Origin: Antedon mediterranea
Lineage: Eukaryota > Echinodermata > Crinoidea > Comatulida > Antedonidae
Length of the DNA: 64,000 nt
Direction: 5' to 3'
NCBI RefSeq assembly: GCF_964355755.1
Contig: NC_092676.1
Coordinates: 22,240,288-22,304,287, forward strand
The notes beneath the pieces were generated by a model that was not told the DNA's origin, did no database searches, and worked only from the letters and a program-made list of their open reading frames with translations. A program made the position numbers and the translations under genes. Below, piece by piece: positions 15,301 through 27,348 of the stretch. Positions within the stretch are counted from its first letter, which is position 1. Each line of letters opens with the position of its first letter.

Positions 15301-18300
15301 TTCCAGTGGTCACTGTAAGTCCATACATATTACAAAAATATGCCAACAGTGCTATCCCCTTCCTTGCCAAACTTCTTAATGATAACTGTATACAATTCCC
15401 GTTTTTGACGATCATCTTATGCAATTTCTCTTTCGCTCTCGCAAGTTGTTTTGCCTTGACTCAGCATTTGGTTTTTTGTTTATTTTCCATTGTTTATATT
15501 TTGATATTTTAATGTTTTTGATATTTCTTCTGTATTTTTATATTATTGTTAATATTGTTGTACAGTAATTCAGCTTGTGCTGCAATCACGATATTTTTTA
15601 ATAAATGAATTTTTTTTTTAAATATCGAACTTTCTAAAAACCGAAAACTCTCCCAATACAATACTAGACCTTTCTAGAGTTCAAGCAAAAGGTCCAAAAT
15701 ATTTTTTTACCAATAAACACATTCCAAAATCTAGTCTTTTGAGTGATTGTGCTAAACCCCCTGTTAAAATATTATATACAGTAATAAATTTGGTATTTTG
15801 TTTTTATAGCCTGGATGGGTATTAAGGTCATTACAATGTGGGGTGAAGTTACCATTTTCAGCCTTCTCACCAGAGGTCAGTCAACTCTTTACAGGAGTGG
15901 TAGCCACACCGTCAAAGGTAATTTTAGTATAATTCATCCCAAAATATGCATGAAGGTTTGGGGAGGGCAAAGAAATAACTATGTGATTTCATACTGTTGT
16001 TTTTCGTATAAAAGTATTTTATTTCCAGTTTATACCTTTTTTTCTCCCCTTATTTCTTAGAGATACTTAAAAAGCAACATTTACAAACAATTCTTTAATT
16101 AAATAAAAAAAATGAAAATTGAATAATTCATGCTACAATATACATACACTACTACAGTACTGTATATTGACAATATTTTTTATTTATCAATTTTTTGATT
16201 TGTAGTAAGTGCATCTATGGTTTTAGAATACGAGTTTTGAATAGTGAAAATGATTTTGTTAGGAGTACCATGAACTGTCTGTTTACTGATCTTCAAATCT
16301 CTTCACTAAATGGGAGAAATCCTATTTTAGTGTGATTTTCCATTTTGTATTGATTGTTTTATTCTGAAATAAAGTGTTCAATCAATTAATAACTTGTTAT
16401 CTTCAGATACCCAAGGATGACTTGAACTCACTATGGGCAATGATAACTTTCTATGGCGGTCGATGCCAACAACAGTTGAACAAGTCTACCACTCATTTGA
16501 TGGTACTCAAACCGGAAGGGGTAAAATTACTCTTTATCATATTTCTTTTTGCTGTAAGACAATAAATACTATAGCAAAATACAGTAAACCCTATTAAAGT
16601 AACACCTGTGGGACCTAATAAAGTGTCCGTTAAATAGCAGAGTCCCCTGAATAGGGGTTAGCCATATTTTTGAACCACATCAATTGTTCTTTTCAGGGTA
16701 TCCCAAGTAGAGGTGTCTGGTTCTTCTGTAATATTTTTTATAAACTCACCATATTAAATAATTATAGGTACCTATAATTGATCATGAAAATATACTAGGG
16801 CAGTTATCTACAGACTGGAAACAAATTTGTTTAGAGTATTTGTTTTTTTTAGTAGGTTATTTGTATTTTTGGGTTTTGCCTCTCTCATTTTAATTAATTT
16901 ATTGTTAAGTAAGCTTACATGAATGAGAAATGGAAAATAATTTGAAACATTTTTACTTTTGTTTCCAAGAACAAATATGTCCATTCACTGGAACACACTG
17001 CTATCAAAATCGTAATGCCAGATTGGGTTACAGATTGTATTGGCAATAAAAAGATTATTGATGAAGAGATATATCACCCAAGACTTCTTCTTGAAGAAGA
17101 GATGAAGGAACCAGAAGTAGTCGAAGAGCTCGAAAAGGAAGAAGTAATCGCACCAGTTGCTGTACCGGAAAAGAAAGCGCCCTTGTTTCACATATCAAAA
17201 CCTTGGAACATTGAAAAACTGGAACCGCTTGAGCCGGTTAAAAAACAGAAAACAAAAACCAGAACGAAGCCAAAAACAGAACGTAAAAAGACTCCTAAAT
17301 CTCCCAGGGCGGTTGCAAGCTTAGAAAACGCATCATCACCACGGACATTGCGTAACATTACAAATAACACAGGTTTTATGCAATCGCCAATACAAGACCT
17401 TGATCCAAGGCAGCTTGCTGAGGTCTTGAGCAGACTTGGGGGTCAGCAAAACCCAGCGCACATGGTAAGCTTCAATGCTATCCCTGGACAGCCTGTACAG
17501 CAGCCAACACAGCCACATTTTTTTGGCCATGATCCCACTGTAACATGTAAGTAAATTCTATAAATCTACTCTAGTCTCAAAGTCAATTGAGATCATCAAC
17601 AATATAGGCCTGAAATAAATAGATTACACAGGACGGTGTGTCAGTACCAGCGTTGTGTATGGTGGTGTACACCCCAGTGAGTGCTAGGCGATGTTACTGA
17701 AATGACCATTGTTTATTCTTTATATACTTATATTGTTTTTACTTTACAGGTATACTTGCTGAATTGCTGTATTAGGCAGTTTCAGTGTAGCAGCTGCCAT
17801 GTTGGAGAAAAGCATTCTAAATGCATCAAGTGCATTGTTTTAATGATTTAAATGTTTATTTTATAGTAACTCCTGATTGCTGCCTGCTTGGTTGCATATT
17901 TTTAGTAATTGAATACCCAGAACTAATAGGGAAGGAGTACACAGAGACATGGAAAAAGGTAAAACAAAAATTGTGTCATTTAGTAAAATAGATTCCACTA
18001 TATACTAAACCTAAAAGTTCAGTCAAACTGGCACTTAATGTGTTCACATTAACCTTGAATTATTAAAAGTAGAGAATAAACATCATATAGTACATTAACA
18101 GCAGTACTGTAGGCGACCAACTCTAGCACATACTGTATTTAACCTCAACACAATTTTGTCCCTGGGGTAATTCTGTATGGATAGAAGTTAATGTGTTTTT
18201 GTTAATCTGGTTGTGTTATTATGATTTATTTAGGTTAAAAAACTTACAAGTAAAAAACGTTCTGTGATGTTTTTTATTTATCTATTTTTTCAGGTTATCC

Positions 18301-21300
18301 GTGAACACGGGGGAATAGTTGATGATTGTTATTCCGATCGCATTACTCATGTTTTATGTGATACTCAAATGACAGATATTTTTAAATTAGTAAGGTTTTT
18401 CTTTTTTTTTTTATATTTTCATTTAAATCACCACATATAAACGTCTTATTATGTATCTCCTTTTATTTTGTTACTATGTCATTGAAAGTAAATAAATGTT
18501 TAAATGCAAAAAAAAAAACAGCCACTAAACCACAAAATGACGTTCAAGAAAATAATTTGTATTATTATAAGAACTTTTTTTAAGAGAATATAAGAATATA
18601 GCTACATATGTACATGTTGTTTAATTTATTTTTAGGCTGTGAAGGATAGTAAGCGATGTGTAACAGCCAACTGGTTGAATGATTGCTTAAATCGCAAGAA
18701 AATGCTGCCTCCGTGGAAAGCCATTCATTTCCCTGTCTACGCCTACCCAATGCCAACTACTGTGTGTAAGGACCAGGTAAGCAGTAACGTAGAACCTCTA
18801 TTATAGGACCAGTGTTGTTGTCCTGTCATGAGGAAATGTCCCGAATTATCAAAATCAAAACCATAAACTTTAAGAAAGTCTTTATTTAAGAATTTCTGAT
18901 ATTCTAAATGTAGTATGTATATAGTATGTATCACAAGATAAAATGATTCTATTAGTATAGAAGTAGTGAATGCTTTTGAGTGGAATAGATAGAATATTTT
19001 TATAAGTTGAAAGATGTACTGGTCTATTTAGTGAGGTAGAATCAAAGCTAGGCGCTAGGCCCATCGACTTACTGATGGCGATCAGAATTTGACTGCAGAG
19101 TAGAGCCATTATAGATGAGCACACTAAAGGTTTCTTTTTCAAATATTATATATCTACAGGTTGTGGCCATTACTGGTTTTGAAGGAAAGGATCGAATTGA
19201 TGTGAAGACAATGTTAGAGGTTGCAGGCGCCAAGTATACAGGATTCTTTAGCAGAGCAAACACTCTACTTTTATGTAACAGGTAAAATTGTAAACTCTCA
19301 CAAAAATTAACTATATTAGAAGGGATGTATTGTGGAATAGGATTGTGGATATTGTCATTCATCCGGGTAGTTATAAAAACAAAAGAAATCTAGTCAACTG
19401 GACTTGTTGATAGTTACAGTGATGTTCCATGACCTATCCCCAGATGTTTTATTAATAGCTCCTCAACCCCGTCATGGGTCACAGACCAATCGCCACTATA
19501 CCATAATTCAGCCTGAAAGTAAGTCTAGTTGACTAAATTGATTATTCTAGATTGGAAATAATGTTTATGGTTAAGGACAGGTTAATAGTGAACACCCCTA
19601 TTAAGTTCACATTTAACTGATATTAAAATTATATGCCGTCTATTTGTTTAGATAACAAAAAAGAAAACTTTACAATTTGATAAATTTTTGTTCAAAAAGA
19701 ACCCTATTTGAATGACACTTGAATGCATTTTAAAGTATAAATTCAAATTTACTTAAGTTATGTGTTTGTTATAAAACATTTTAAATTATATTGCTCTGTT
19801 AATAAGCTCCATATGGACAGTGTTAACATTAATTCAAGGTCTGACCTTAGCTTTGAAAATAATTAGCCTCATGGGACAGTTATCAAATTATGATATATTT
19901 TTTTTAAACCATATAATTGGATAGCTAATGTACTTTTTTTCAGCATAAACTAAACCAACCAATGACTTATTGATAAGAATTTTTCTATTAATGTTACCAA
20001 GAATATTCATATTAAGATAAAAATGTTAAATGTATATTACTGGTCCTCAAGTTTAACTAGAAACTGAGGAAATTCGGATTAGGCCCTCCACAGACCCACG
20101 GCAGCCAGCAGTGCAGCGCCTACCAGATCAGCACACCGGGAGACGATCCCCTACTCTTTTCGAATAGTGTACCAAATTCTTTAACGTGCTGTGTTAAGTA
20201 CAGTACACGGGACCAACGGCTTTACATCCCATCCGAAGGATGAGGCAATGAGAGTAAAGCATCTTGCCTAAGGATGCAATTAGTATGGTACAGATAAACT
20301 CGAACAAATGCCTATCACATGCTAGTCGGATATTACCATTACACCATCACTCTTTGATGTATATACAGCACCCACCGCGATTTCTAGACGGTATCCCATG
20401 CAGAACGCAACCGGGCCCAACGTTGCTTAACTTCGGTGATCTGAAGAGAACCGGTGTTTCAACGCAGTATGGCCGTATTAAATTATTAGATGAGATATTA
20501 ATTCACAGATTGGAAGGAGAGAAATTTGGAAAGGCACGGGAGTGGCGCATACCCTTCGTGAATCTACAATGGTTAAGTGACTTGATCCTGGGTCGAGTGG
20601 AAGGAGTCCGGAACTACGCATCACCCCGATATCAACAGTATGATTTAGAAGATCCATTTAGGATTGATTCCTACCAAAATATTCATTTACTGCGTAAGTA
20701 TTCATTTAATACACGGTATCAGTGGCTGAATTTCAATGGAAGTACACTATGAAATAAGCAAAGAGCTAAATCAAAATGATGCAGTAAAACAGCCATCAGG
20801 TTAGGATTAATACATAAGTATATCAACTCTGTGATGAAAAAGTACTCAAGTACAGCCTGAGGACTTCTTTTCCGGCTGCAATTGTAGTAGTTAATATTTG
20901 AATACATAAACATTTACTTTGCTTTATTAATTTACTACTGAATTATATAATATTTTATTGTATCCATATCAGACAGACAAATGTTATACTTTCATTTTTC
21001 GCAGAACCCTGGATGGTTCCACTGAAGATATCTCCTGCAGCACGAAAGGTAGAAAATACTGTTTATATTATAATTTTAAGGTGTTTTAAAATCTTACAGA
21101 AATGATATATTTACAAACTAAAAAACATGAAAAAAAGTAGCAATGGTACCAATTTTGGATTTTTGTTTTACTTTGATTTTTCTTTTATTTTTGAAGGACT
21201 TTATTGCTAGCCATGCATCACAAGGTGATAAGAGAAAACATGAGCCCACTAGCCCTGTCGGATCAGCAGCTAAAAAACAAAGGTAATCCATTCCTCTTTC

Positions 21301-24170
21301 TCTCTTCCAAAACCTTTACCCTAATTTTTTATTCCTTTTTCACTAGTTTCAACCACAAATAACAAATTTAGAGAATTTTGAATTGATTTTTACATTACAA
21401 AATACTTTATATTTATAAATTATATTTTACAGGAAAGAAGGTGAAGACTGGGACTGTACAATCACCATCGACCCTCACAGAGCGCCACCAAAAGTTCTAT
21501 TTACTGGAATCGAACCAAAGATCGTCAAAGAATTAACAAGAGTAATGATGATAATTAATTTAATACACAGAATTTAAATCTGCAACTTCTTTCTGGCTGT
21601 TTTAATCGTTCATTATTCACTTTTTAATTTATATATCCATTGATATACCAACAGCATTGCAATTATTTTAGTAATTTGCCGTTTGATTTGTTAAATGAAA
21701 TGCATATATTTATTTATAAAAATCTGCACAAAGCAATTCTACAGATATGCTATCTTCTTTAAAACTATTGCTTTCCAATGAGCATCCAATATAAAAGGAT
21801 CTATTTTCATCTCCTCCCAAAAGATGCCACACCTTTATTTGATTTTTTTTCCTATTCATTGAATAATTATTCCATGGTTTGATTTTCTTTCAGAAATTAG
21901 AGAGGTTAGGTGGTCAGGTGGCAGACTCTATTCAAACGTGTACCCACTTAGTAGCAGCTAAAGTGAGCAGGACTGTTAAATTCCTATCTGGAGTCTCTGT
22001 CTGTGGTCATATAATTTCTCCAGCCTGGTTGGAAGAAAGCTACAAAAGCAGATATATTTTAGGTTAGTTATTCCTTTCAGTCAGTCATTAAACTGAATAG
22101 ATCCCTAATCTATATTGTGTCAAACGTATCATCTAAAGCTCTATCAAAGTAGTTCGAAAAAAAGTGAGATGTGCCTAAATATGTCAGTGATATGCTCAAA
22201 TATGGTAGTGATATGACATCATGTCCATATATGGGCACATCACATTTTTTGTCAACCTAGTTTGATAGTGTAGACAGAGTTTAAAACTTCTTTAACATCA
22301 AACTCTGCAGTAATATTTTTTAGGAATCCTGGAGAACCTCTTTGGTCGGCTACCTAGTAACTAAAAGTTGTTAATTAAAATACCGCCCTCTATTCTGTTT
22401 GTTTACATCACAACAATCATTTTAATTTATGATTTTTTATATTACTTTTAAAAATTAATATGTTTTTTTATACCTGCTATATATTTTGTACAAATATTTA
22501 AAGTATTTTACAATAAAACTAAAACTATGATTGATCATGCGACCTTTTAACCTTTACAATCGCATTTTTTTCAATTTGTTCATATGTGGTTTTTTTTTAA
22601 GATGAAACAAATTTTGTACTGGCTGACAAAGAAGCAGAGGTGACGTTTAATTTCAATTTAAAGGAATCAATGATGCGATCAAAGCATTGTAAATTGTTTC
22701 AAGTAAGTAACAAATAAAGTATTTTACATACATACGACATACTTTATTATCTCCATAAAAAGAAATTACAGTAGCTTGCAAAACAACATATACATACAAA
22801 AAAGATCAGACTACCCCACAAGTTACCTTTTATGATCTTCATTTAAGAAAACAATACCCTTGACTACAAAAGAATCACGGTATCTGTTGGTGGTAAAAGC
22901 AGGAACTCTCATACGTCCACTTCTGGGAATATAATGCCTGACAATCACATCATAGAGAGGATGAGTCATTATATGACAAAACATAGGCTAGTTTATTGAT
23001 AATAAAAACATGGAGTGGTTTTTTTTTTACATAAAAAAGACCAGACTGTTTACATAAAACACATTTATGTTTTGTGCAGAATTTAATCTTCTATCTCACC
23101 CCTGGAGTGAAACCTGGAATCGATATGATGCGGGACATCATAGAGAGTGCAGGAGGGCGGGTTTTAATCAGTCGTCCATCGCTGAAGAACATCATGGTCA
23201 TTCGGAAGAACATTGCATCTACTGCTTTCATAGTCGTGACGTGTGATAATGATCTCCCGTCCTGTAGAGATCTGTTTAATGACCACATAGGTAAGAATTA
23301 AACATTGTTTCTCTGGGCTCTAGATATTGATAAGAGATTAGAAAACATACTAATACTGTTTATATTTATAATAAATTCATGTATTGGTTAATAAGTGAAA
23401 GATTGAGTTGGTACCGCATTTACTATGGGAAAAACATAAAAATACTAAAACATTTTTACATGAAAAATACCAACATAAATGTTTAAAATTTTGTCTTTTG
23501 AGAATTTATTTTGAAGTTGAATTGCCAGAAAGTCCTTTTTATTTATCGGTGTTGTATTTTCACATGTGACAATATTTATCCAGTATCATAGCCTAATTTC
23601 ATAATACGGCATCTGATGTGTGTCACATGTGGTTTCTGTATCATGAAAGGTTAGGGTATGTTTAGTCATGTGATACACATGTGATGATATTACTCATTCT
23701 GGGCAAACAGTACCCAGAATCACTTGATTTACTTGATGTTGAGACTTAAAAAGCCGTAGCTTTTGTGTCCCTCGATATGTTTCTATATATTATTATCTTG
23801 TCCAGTGTACACAACTTGCTCGTGTGCACTTTAAAGAACCTAGTACATCTTTCGAGACGAGTAGGGGGTTACCCCGGTGTATTAGTACATCACAGCCACT
23901 GATCACCAACTGGGCCCTCTGGGAGATCAGTCTTTGACTGAAGAGGTCACCCAGTATAAAGATAAAACAAACAAACAATACTATAGGGGGCAAACTTGCA
24001 GAAAGAAGTAGACAAGTTTTTTTCAGCCTTGACTTGAATTGGTTGATGTCCCGCATCATATCGATTCCAGTTATTAATTATTAATTTTTTTTACAGAAAT
24101 CCACAATGCAGAGTTCATTTTAACTGGAGTACTGAAGCAGCAGTTGGATTTTAACTCATATCCTTTTTAA
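9308..24170 (+). CDS. PAXIP1: PAX-interacting protein 1 (PTIP), 17 exons
   Basis: Exons: 9308-9400, 15171-15314, 15810-15917, 16407-16520, 16970-17546, 17867-17958, 18294-18389, 18636-18776, 19160-19281, 20509-20693, 21005-21048, 21197-21282, 21433-21541, 21894-22062, 22602-22702, 23080-23290, 24097-24170. All introns are GT-AG with continuous phase, giving 821 aa. PTIP is a nuclear BRCT scaffold of MLL3/4-UTX methyltransferase complexes and of the DNA-damage response. BRCT domains by position: about 10-110, 115-190, 350-455, 455-570, 610-725 and 727-821. Signatures include 'MPDWVTDCI', 'RCVTANWLN', '[10 protein letters not shown]', 'SPAWLEES' and the C-terminal '[11 protein letters not shown]'. 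A charged linker (residues 190-345) ends in a short Gln/Pro stretch; the long poly-Gln segment of the 1069-aa human protein is absent. Intron 1 (5.8 kb) contains another gene. Confidence 0.97.
9944..12680 (+). CDS. nested gene of unknown function with repeated HxxCYxxYT motif
   Basis: Seven exons: 9944-10249, 10572-10806, 11140-11299, 11460-11630, 11761-11829, 11944-12140, 12385-12680. All are GT-AG with matching phases, giving 477 aa. It lies inside PAXIP1 intron 1 on the same strand. Two similar modules are visible. Module 1 (about residues 18-98) ends in '[11 protein letters not shown]'. Module 2 (about 145-225) starts with a CxxC pair in 'KKCIICK' and ends in '[11 protein letters not shown]'. 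The spacing of Cys and His suggests metal binding. A basic linker ('KKRSQ...PVKRAK') separates them, and a Ser/Thr-rich acidic segment precedes a C-terminal block containing 'EWPPRAADI' and '[19 protein letters not shown]'. I recall similar multi-copy uncharacterised proteins in marine invertebrates that continue well past this last block, so this copy looks truncated. Function unknown; it may derive from a mobile element. Confidence 0.75.
12893..13255 (+). repeat. 27-31 bp minisatellite in PAXIP1 intron 1
   Basis: Tandem 'aaccatgagaatataa' units are followed by alternating A/T-rich tails of two lengths, giving a higher-order period near 58 bases. The hydrophobic minus-strand frames over it are artefacts. 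Confidence 0.9.
13256..14120. other. intronic sequence without gene
   Basis: Part of PAXIP1 intron 1. AT-rich, with 'taggccta' words and no exon-like segment. Confidence 0.5.
14121..14870 (-). mobile_element. palindrome-ended element, copy B (inverted)
   Basis: A 750-bp reverse-oriented relative of the unit at 8151-8967. The centre matches in reverse complement, including the GC-rich block near 14535-14570. Both termini again carry TGTTATGCGC.../...GCGCATAACA and GCGCAATTT palindromes. It is shorter because one palindromic end has fewer units. No clear target duplication. It lies 300 bases before PAXIP1 exon 2. Confidence 0.85.
15440..15620 (+). repeat. possible non-LTR retrotransposon 3' tail
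   Basis: A T-rich stretch ends in 'gctgcaatcacgat...aataaatgaatt'. This resembles the 3' end of a LINE-like repeat. No coding part is present. Confidence 0.3.
16577..16660 (+). repeat. fragment of 'cagtaaaccctatt' dispersed repeat
   Basis: 'cagtaaaccctattaaag' is followed by 'cccctgaataggggtta'. Related wording occurs near 18785-18830 and 50037-50190, suggesting relics of one DNA-transposon family. Confidence 0.4.
20081..20480 (-). mobile_element. 5S rRNA-derived SINE in PAXIP1 intron 9
   Basis: Read on the minus strand from 20480, about 125 bases match eukaryotic 5S rRNA: 'acggccatactgcgttgaaa', then 'caccggttctc', 'gatcaccgaagttaagcaac' and a degenerate 3' part ending 'gggtgctgta'. This is the pol III internal promoter region of 5S. 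Downstream the element continues into a body with 'catcccatccgaagg' in plus orientation and a 'cttgcctaagga' word. I recognise these from Deu-type/SINE3-like elements. It ends about 30 bases before PAXIP1 exon 10. The plus-strand frame at 20264-20752 fuses this SINE with the real exon and is not a protein. Confidence 0.82.
22136..22284 (+). mobile_element. miniature element with 'ctctRtc...actatcaaact' ends (copy 1)
   Basis: It contains 'atatgctcaaatatggtagt' and 'tgtccatatatggg', shared with 61428-61535 and partly with 46201-46295. The right end 'gtttgatagtgtagacagag' is an approximate inverted match to the left end. Located in PAXIP1 intron 14. Confidence 0.7.
23801..23962 (+). mobile_element. 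SINE body fragment (no tRNA head)
   Basis: Matches the body of the SINE at 24403-24690: 'tccagtgtacac', 'gcactttaaagaacctagta', 'tctttgactgaagaggtcac' and 'ccagtataaag'. It lies in the last PAXIP1 intron. Confidence 0.8.
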
Positions 24171-24402
24171 AGTAATTGCAAAAACAATATTTATTAGTTT
24201 TTCACGTATTAAGATTGCCAAGTATCTTTTTTATTACTATGTTTCAATATTTATGTTAGCTGTTCTTCAAAATTGCATCTTGTTACTTGGCCAGCAAAAA
24301 GGTACATATTTAATTGTGCTCGTGAATTTTATTAAATTGGTTACTTAACCACAGATGTGTACACTAGACTTTCAGTTTTAAGTCCTCCTGTTTTGTTCAT
24401 CT

Positions 24403-24690
24403 AGTGAGTGGCCGAGCGGTTAAGACAGTGGTACCGTAATATGTAGCTTTAACATCGACGAGGGTTCGAAGCTTACTTTTCGTAAAAGGTCTATAAACCA
24501 TAGGTCCAGTGTACACATCTAGCACCTGTGCACTTTAAAGAACCTAGTACATCTTTCGAGTCAAGTAAGGGGTTCTCCCAGTATACTGGTTTACACACAG
24601 CCACTGTCACACATAACCACTCATCATACCTTGGCCCTCTGGGAGACCAGTCTTTGACTGAAGAGGCCACCCAGTATAAAGAAAAAGTAG
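24403..24690 (+). mobile_element. tRNA-derived SINE
   Basis: The head at 24403-24475 reads like a class II tRNA, with an A-box-like 'gagtggccgagcggttaag' and a B-box 'GGGTTCGAAGC'. The body (24505-24690) is shared with 23801-23962 and, inverted, with 49142-49265. Three related copies in one window show an interspersed family. Confidence 0.82.
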
Positions 24691-24838
24691 TAAATAAGTC
24701 CTTATACAAGAGGACTGGTTCTCTCACCCGAACTATGGTCGAGTATGATGAAAATATATACAGATATTTATTTAGATATATTTCCTCCATGGGTTGAGGA
24801 GAGGCTTGAACCTGTGCCGATTTTGTGGCTATTATGCA

Positions 24839-24967
24839 TTAAGGGTCTTTCTCACCTGTTCCAGCATGTTGTGATGTGGCTATGCGCATATTGATTGGCA
24901 TCCGTGTGGATTGAAAACTATTTTCCGGACCGGAACTGTGTTGGAACAGGTGTGAAAGACCCTTTAA
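24839..24967. mobile_element. TTAA-flanked MITE
   Basis: TTAA at 24839-24842 and 24964-24967 bracket inverted ends GGGTCTTT(C/A)TCACCTGTTCC and its complement (one or two mismatches over about 20 bases). TTAA duplication is typical of piggyBac-type elements. At 129 bp it has no coding capacity. Confidence 0.85.
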
Positions 24968-26511
24968 CAGATTCAACTAGAATTAAATTTGTATGTAATA
25001 TTTATCCTTAACATATAATTACATTTAAATACTATGGCAAGGTTGGTTGACATCATACTTTCAGATTGGTCTAGCTACTGTGATACTTGGAATTTTCAAG
25101 AGGTATTGACCAATTTATGGTGACAGAAATGATGAAGAAGAAGACCCCTTTTCAAAGTTGGCTCATTCAAAGTTGCCCCTTTGCAGAGTGTCAGGCTTGA
25201 CTGGATCCCAAATTTACCAGTGGGCTAAACCCAACTACAGTATTATATTAACAATAATGTTGTACTATACATATTCCATGTGAATTATATTTTTCACATA
25301 CTTAAGCCGACAACGCCAAAACATGGTTTGACTTTTTTAACTGAGTTGACTCAAAAAGCATAGAGACAATTCAGTATATTGTTAGCATTGGTGTTAATTT
25401 GTTCCATGAATAATAATTATTAAAATAAAAATTAAATAATATATTAATTATTAAATATTTAACGTACACATTTTATAATAATAATTTGACATATTTTTAG
25501 TGTTTAACTCAAGCTGAAAATATTGTTTTAAAATGTAAATTATTGCTGAGCAATTACCATTGTTTTTAAAGTTGATTGGTTGATACACAAATAACATTAT
25601 TATAACATATGTGTGCATAAACAATTATTGTATATAATTATAACTATGTTAACTAATTTGTAAATATAGATTTGGATACGTTTGTTTAAATCATTTGAGT
25701 TCAACCTCAACATTTTCCATGTAATTTGATTGGTCGATTTTGTATCGCTTGTCACGGATTATTCTCTCCCGTTTTAACGGTCAAACAGAAGCTGCAGCAG
25801 ATCGTTTGCACTGACGTCACACTTTCTCATAGTACTTAGTGAGGCACCATCTTGGTGGGAAGTCCAAACGATCAACAACTGCTCACTCCGCTACCAAACC
25901 TGAGCGCCTCATTTTCCAAGGCTTTGACGATAGATCTGACGTAACCAATGGCCCAGATCCGTTTTTAATAATGAGGGAACGTATAAAAATGAAATACTTT
26001 GCGAGCATGGGCCAGGGGAGCCGATCGTGACCCAGGGGGCGAAGCCCGTCTCTTTGAATAATTAAGATTAATCGATTTCTGAGCACATAAAAATTCCGCC
26101 TGGAAGAATACAATTGTTTTGTGTTACGCACTTTTTAGGCACTGGTACTGATGCGCCACTGGTTATTTTCACGCAAAATCTATTCTTCTTAAATACTGTA
26201 TCTGAAATTACATACGATACCTCATGCGTGTCATAGAAGTGTTACTTTCTATTTCATTTCAACCATTTAATGATGTTGCTGTTGAAAAGCGACTGGGACA
26301 ACTCTCCACAAAACAATGTATCGGGGGGGGGGGGCATGAAAACTCTATGTTATTTTTTTTTTTTACGCTTCCCTCTGCACAGCATTGTTTTTCATCGATG
26401 TCTTCCGTTTTGTCATAGAGATACTATAATATCTCTATGGTTTCGTGGAAAAGGCGTATCCTTCGACATTAATGTCGTTGCAAGTCTTCCTTTTTTTAAA
26501 TCATATGCTAC
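24968..26511. other. PAXIP1-NXPE intergenic stretch
   Basis: No supported exon. It contains AATAAA near 25427 that could serve PAXIP1, and a G-run at about 26324-26333. Frames at 25839-26131 and 26224-26418 lack recognisable features. Confidence 0.4.
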
Positions 26512-27196
26512 AGTGATGAACTTTTACAGTAGAATTTTGTCCACATTAAGGAATTACGAATTGGTAAGTAACTTTGCTAACCTGAATCGATTTTTTATGA
26601 TTGAGATGAATAGATTATTAAATATAAGGTCCTGTTTCTGTTGCATAAAAATAACCGGTTAAAACAATGTGAAAAATTAAACCCACTTTCTTGGAAACAG
26701 AAACAGGACAATTTTTTAGTAACCGGTTAAATGGCAGCGCAAAATAACGGTTAAAACACTCATTCAATTATAAAAAAAAAATAATAATTTTTATTGACAG
26801 CTGCTAACTTTGTCACTAGGCCTACACTGCAGTAACGTTTGAATTAACCGCTAGGACCAATTTCATTTTGGAGCAAAAATTGAACAGAAATGCAGTCATT
26901 TTCAAATTAAGGGTTTATTCGGCTCTATGCAGCAGAAACCGACCCCAATTTTGAATGATAATACACGTCTGGTTAATAAAACCAGCTTTGCGTGAAAGGC
27001 AATTCATTTTTATGAATGTTATATATATATAATTTAGAACTGACATAATAGATTAATTGTATAGAAAATTGTCTTGCGGAACGTTTTTTTGTTATGTTCA
27101 TCATAGGCTTACTCACCACATAACCGCTCTACTGGACAAAAGGTGTTGGGATTGGATTTTAGTGAGATTCGTATGTTATTTGTATACAGTAAGGAG
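26512..27196 (+). other. possible 5' noncoding exons of the NXPE gene
   Basis: A donor GTAAGT follows 26563 and an exon-like block 27107-27196 sits between 'catcatag' and 'GTAAGT'. Joined to an acceptor before 27326, reading runs into the stop TAA of ATGCGTCATATTTTCTAA. These blocks would therefore be 5' UTR carrying short upstream frames, or belong to an unrelated transcript. Weak support. Confidence 0.3.
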
Positions 27197-27348
27197 GTAA
27201 GTTAAAATGCACATGTAATTAGAAAAATGTATAAATATGCCTACAAACTAAGTTCTTCTATTTTATTGTTAGCATAACATTATCGTGATTTAATGGTTTC
27301 ACATACTGTATCTGTTTTATTTTAGATGCGTCATATTTTCTAAAAGTC

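Noticed and set aside
20264-20752. 162-aa plus frame as an alternative PAXIP1 start
   Set aside because: Its first half is the SINE in antisense. Only 20509-20693 matches PTIP, with proper splice sites.
26270-26662. 130-aa plus frame as a gene
   Set aside because: No recognisable features. It crosses a good donor site at 26563 and a G-run; at most part of it is a 5' noncoding exon.
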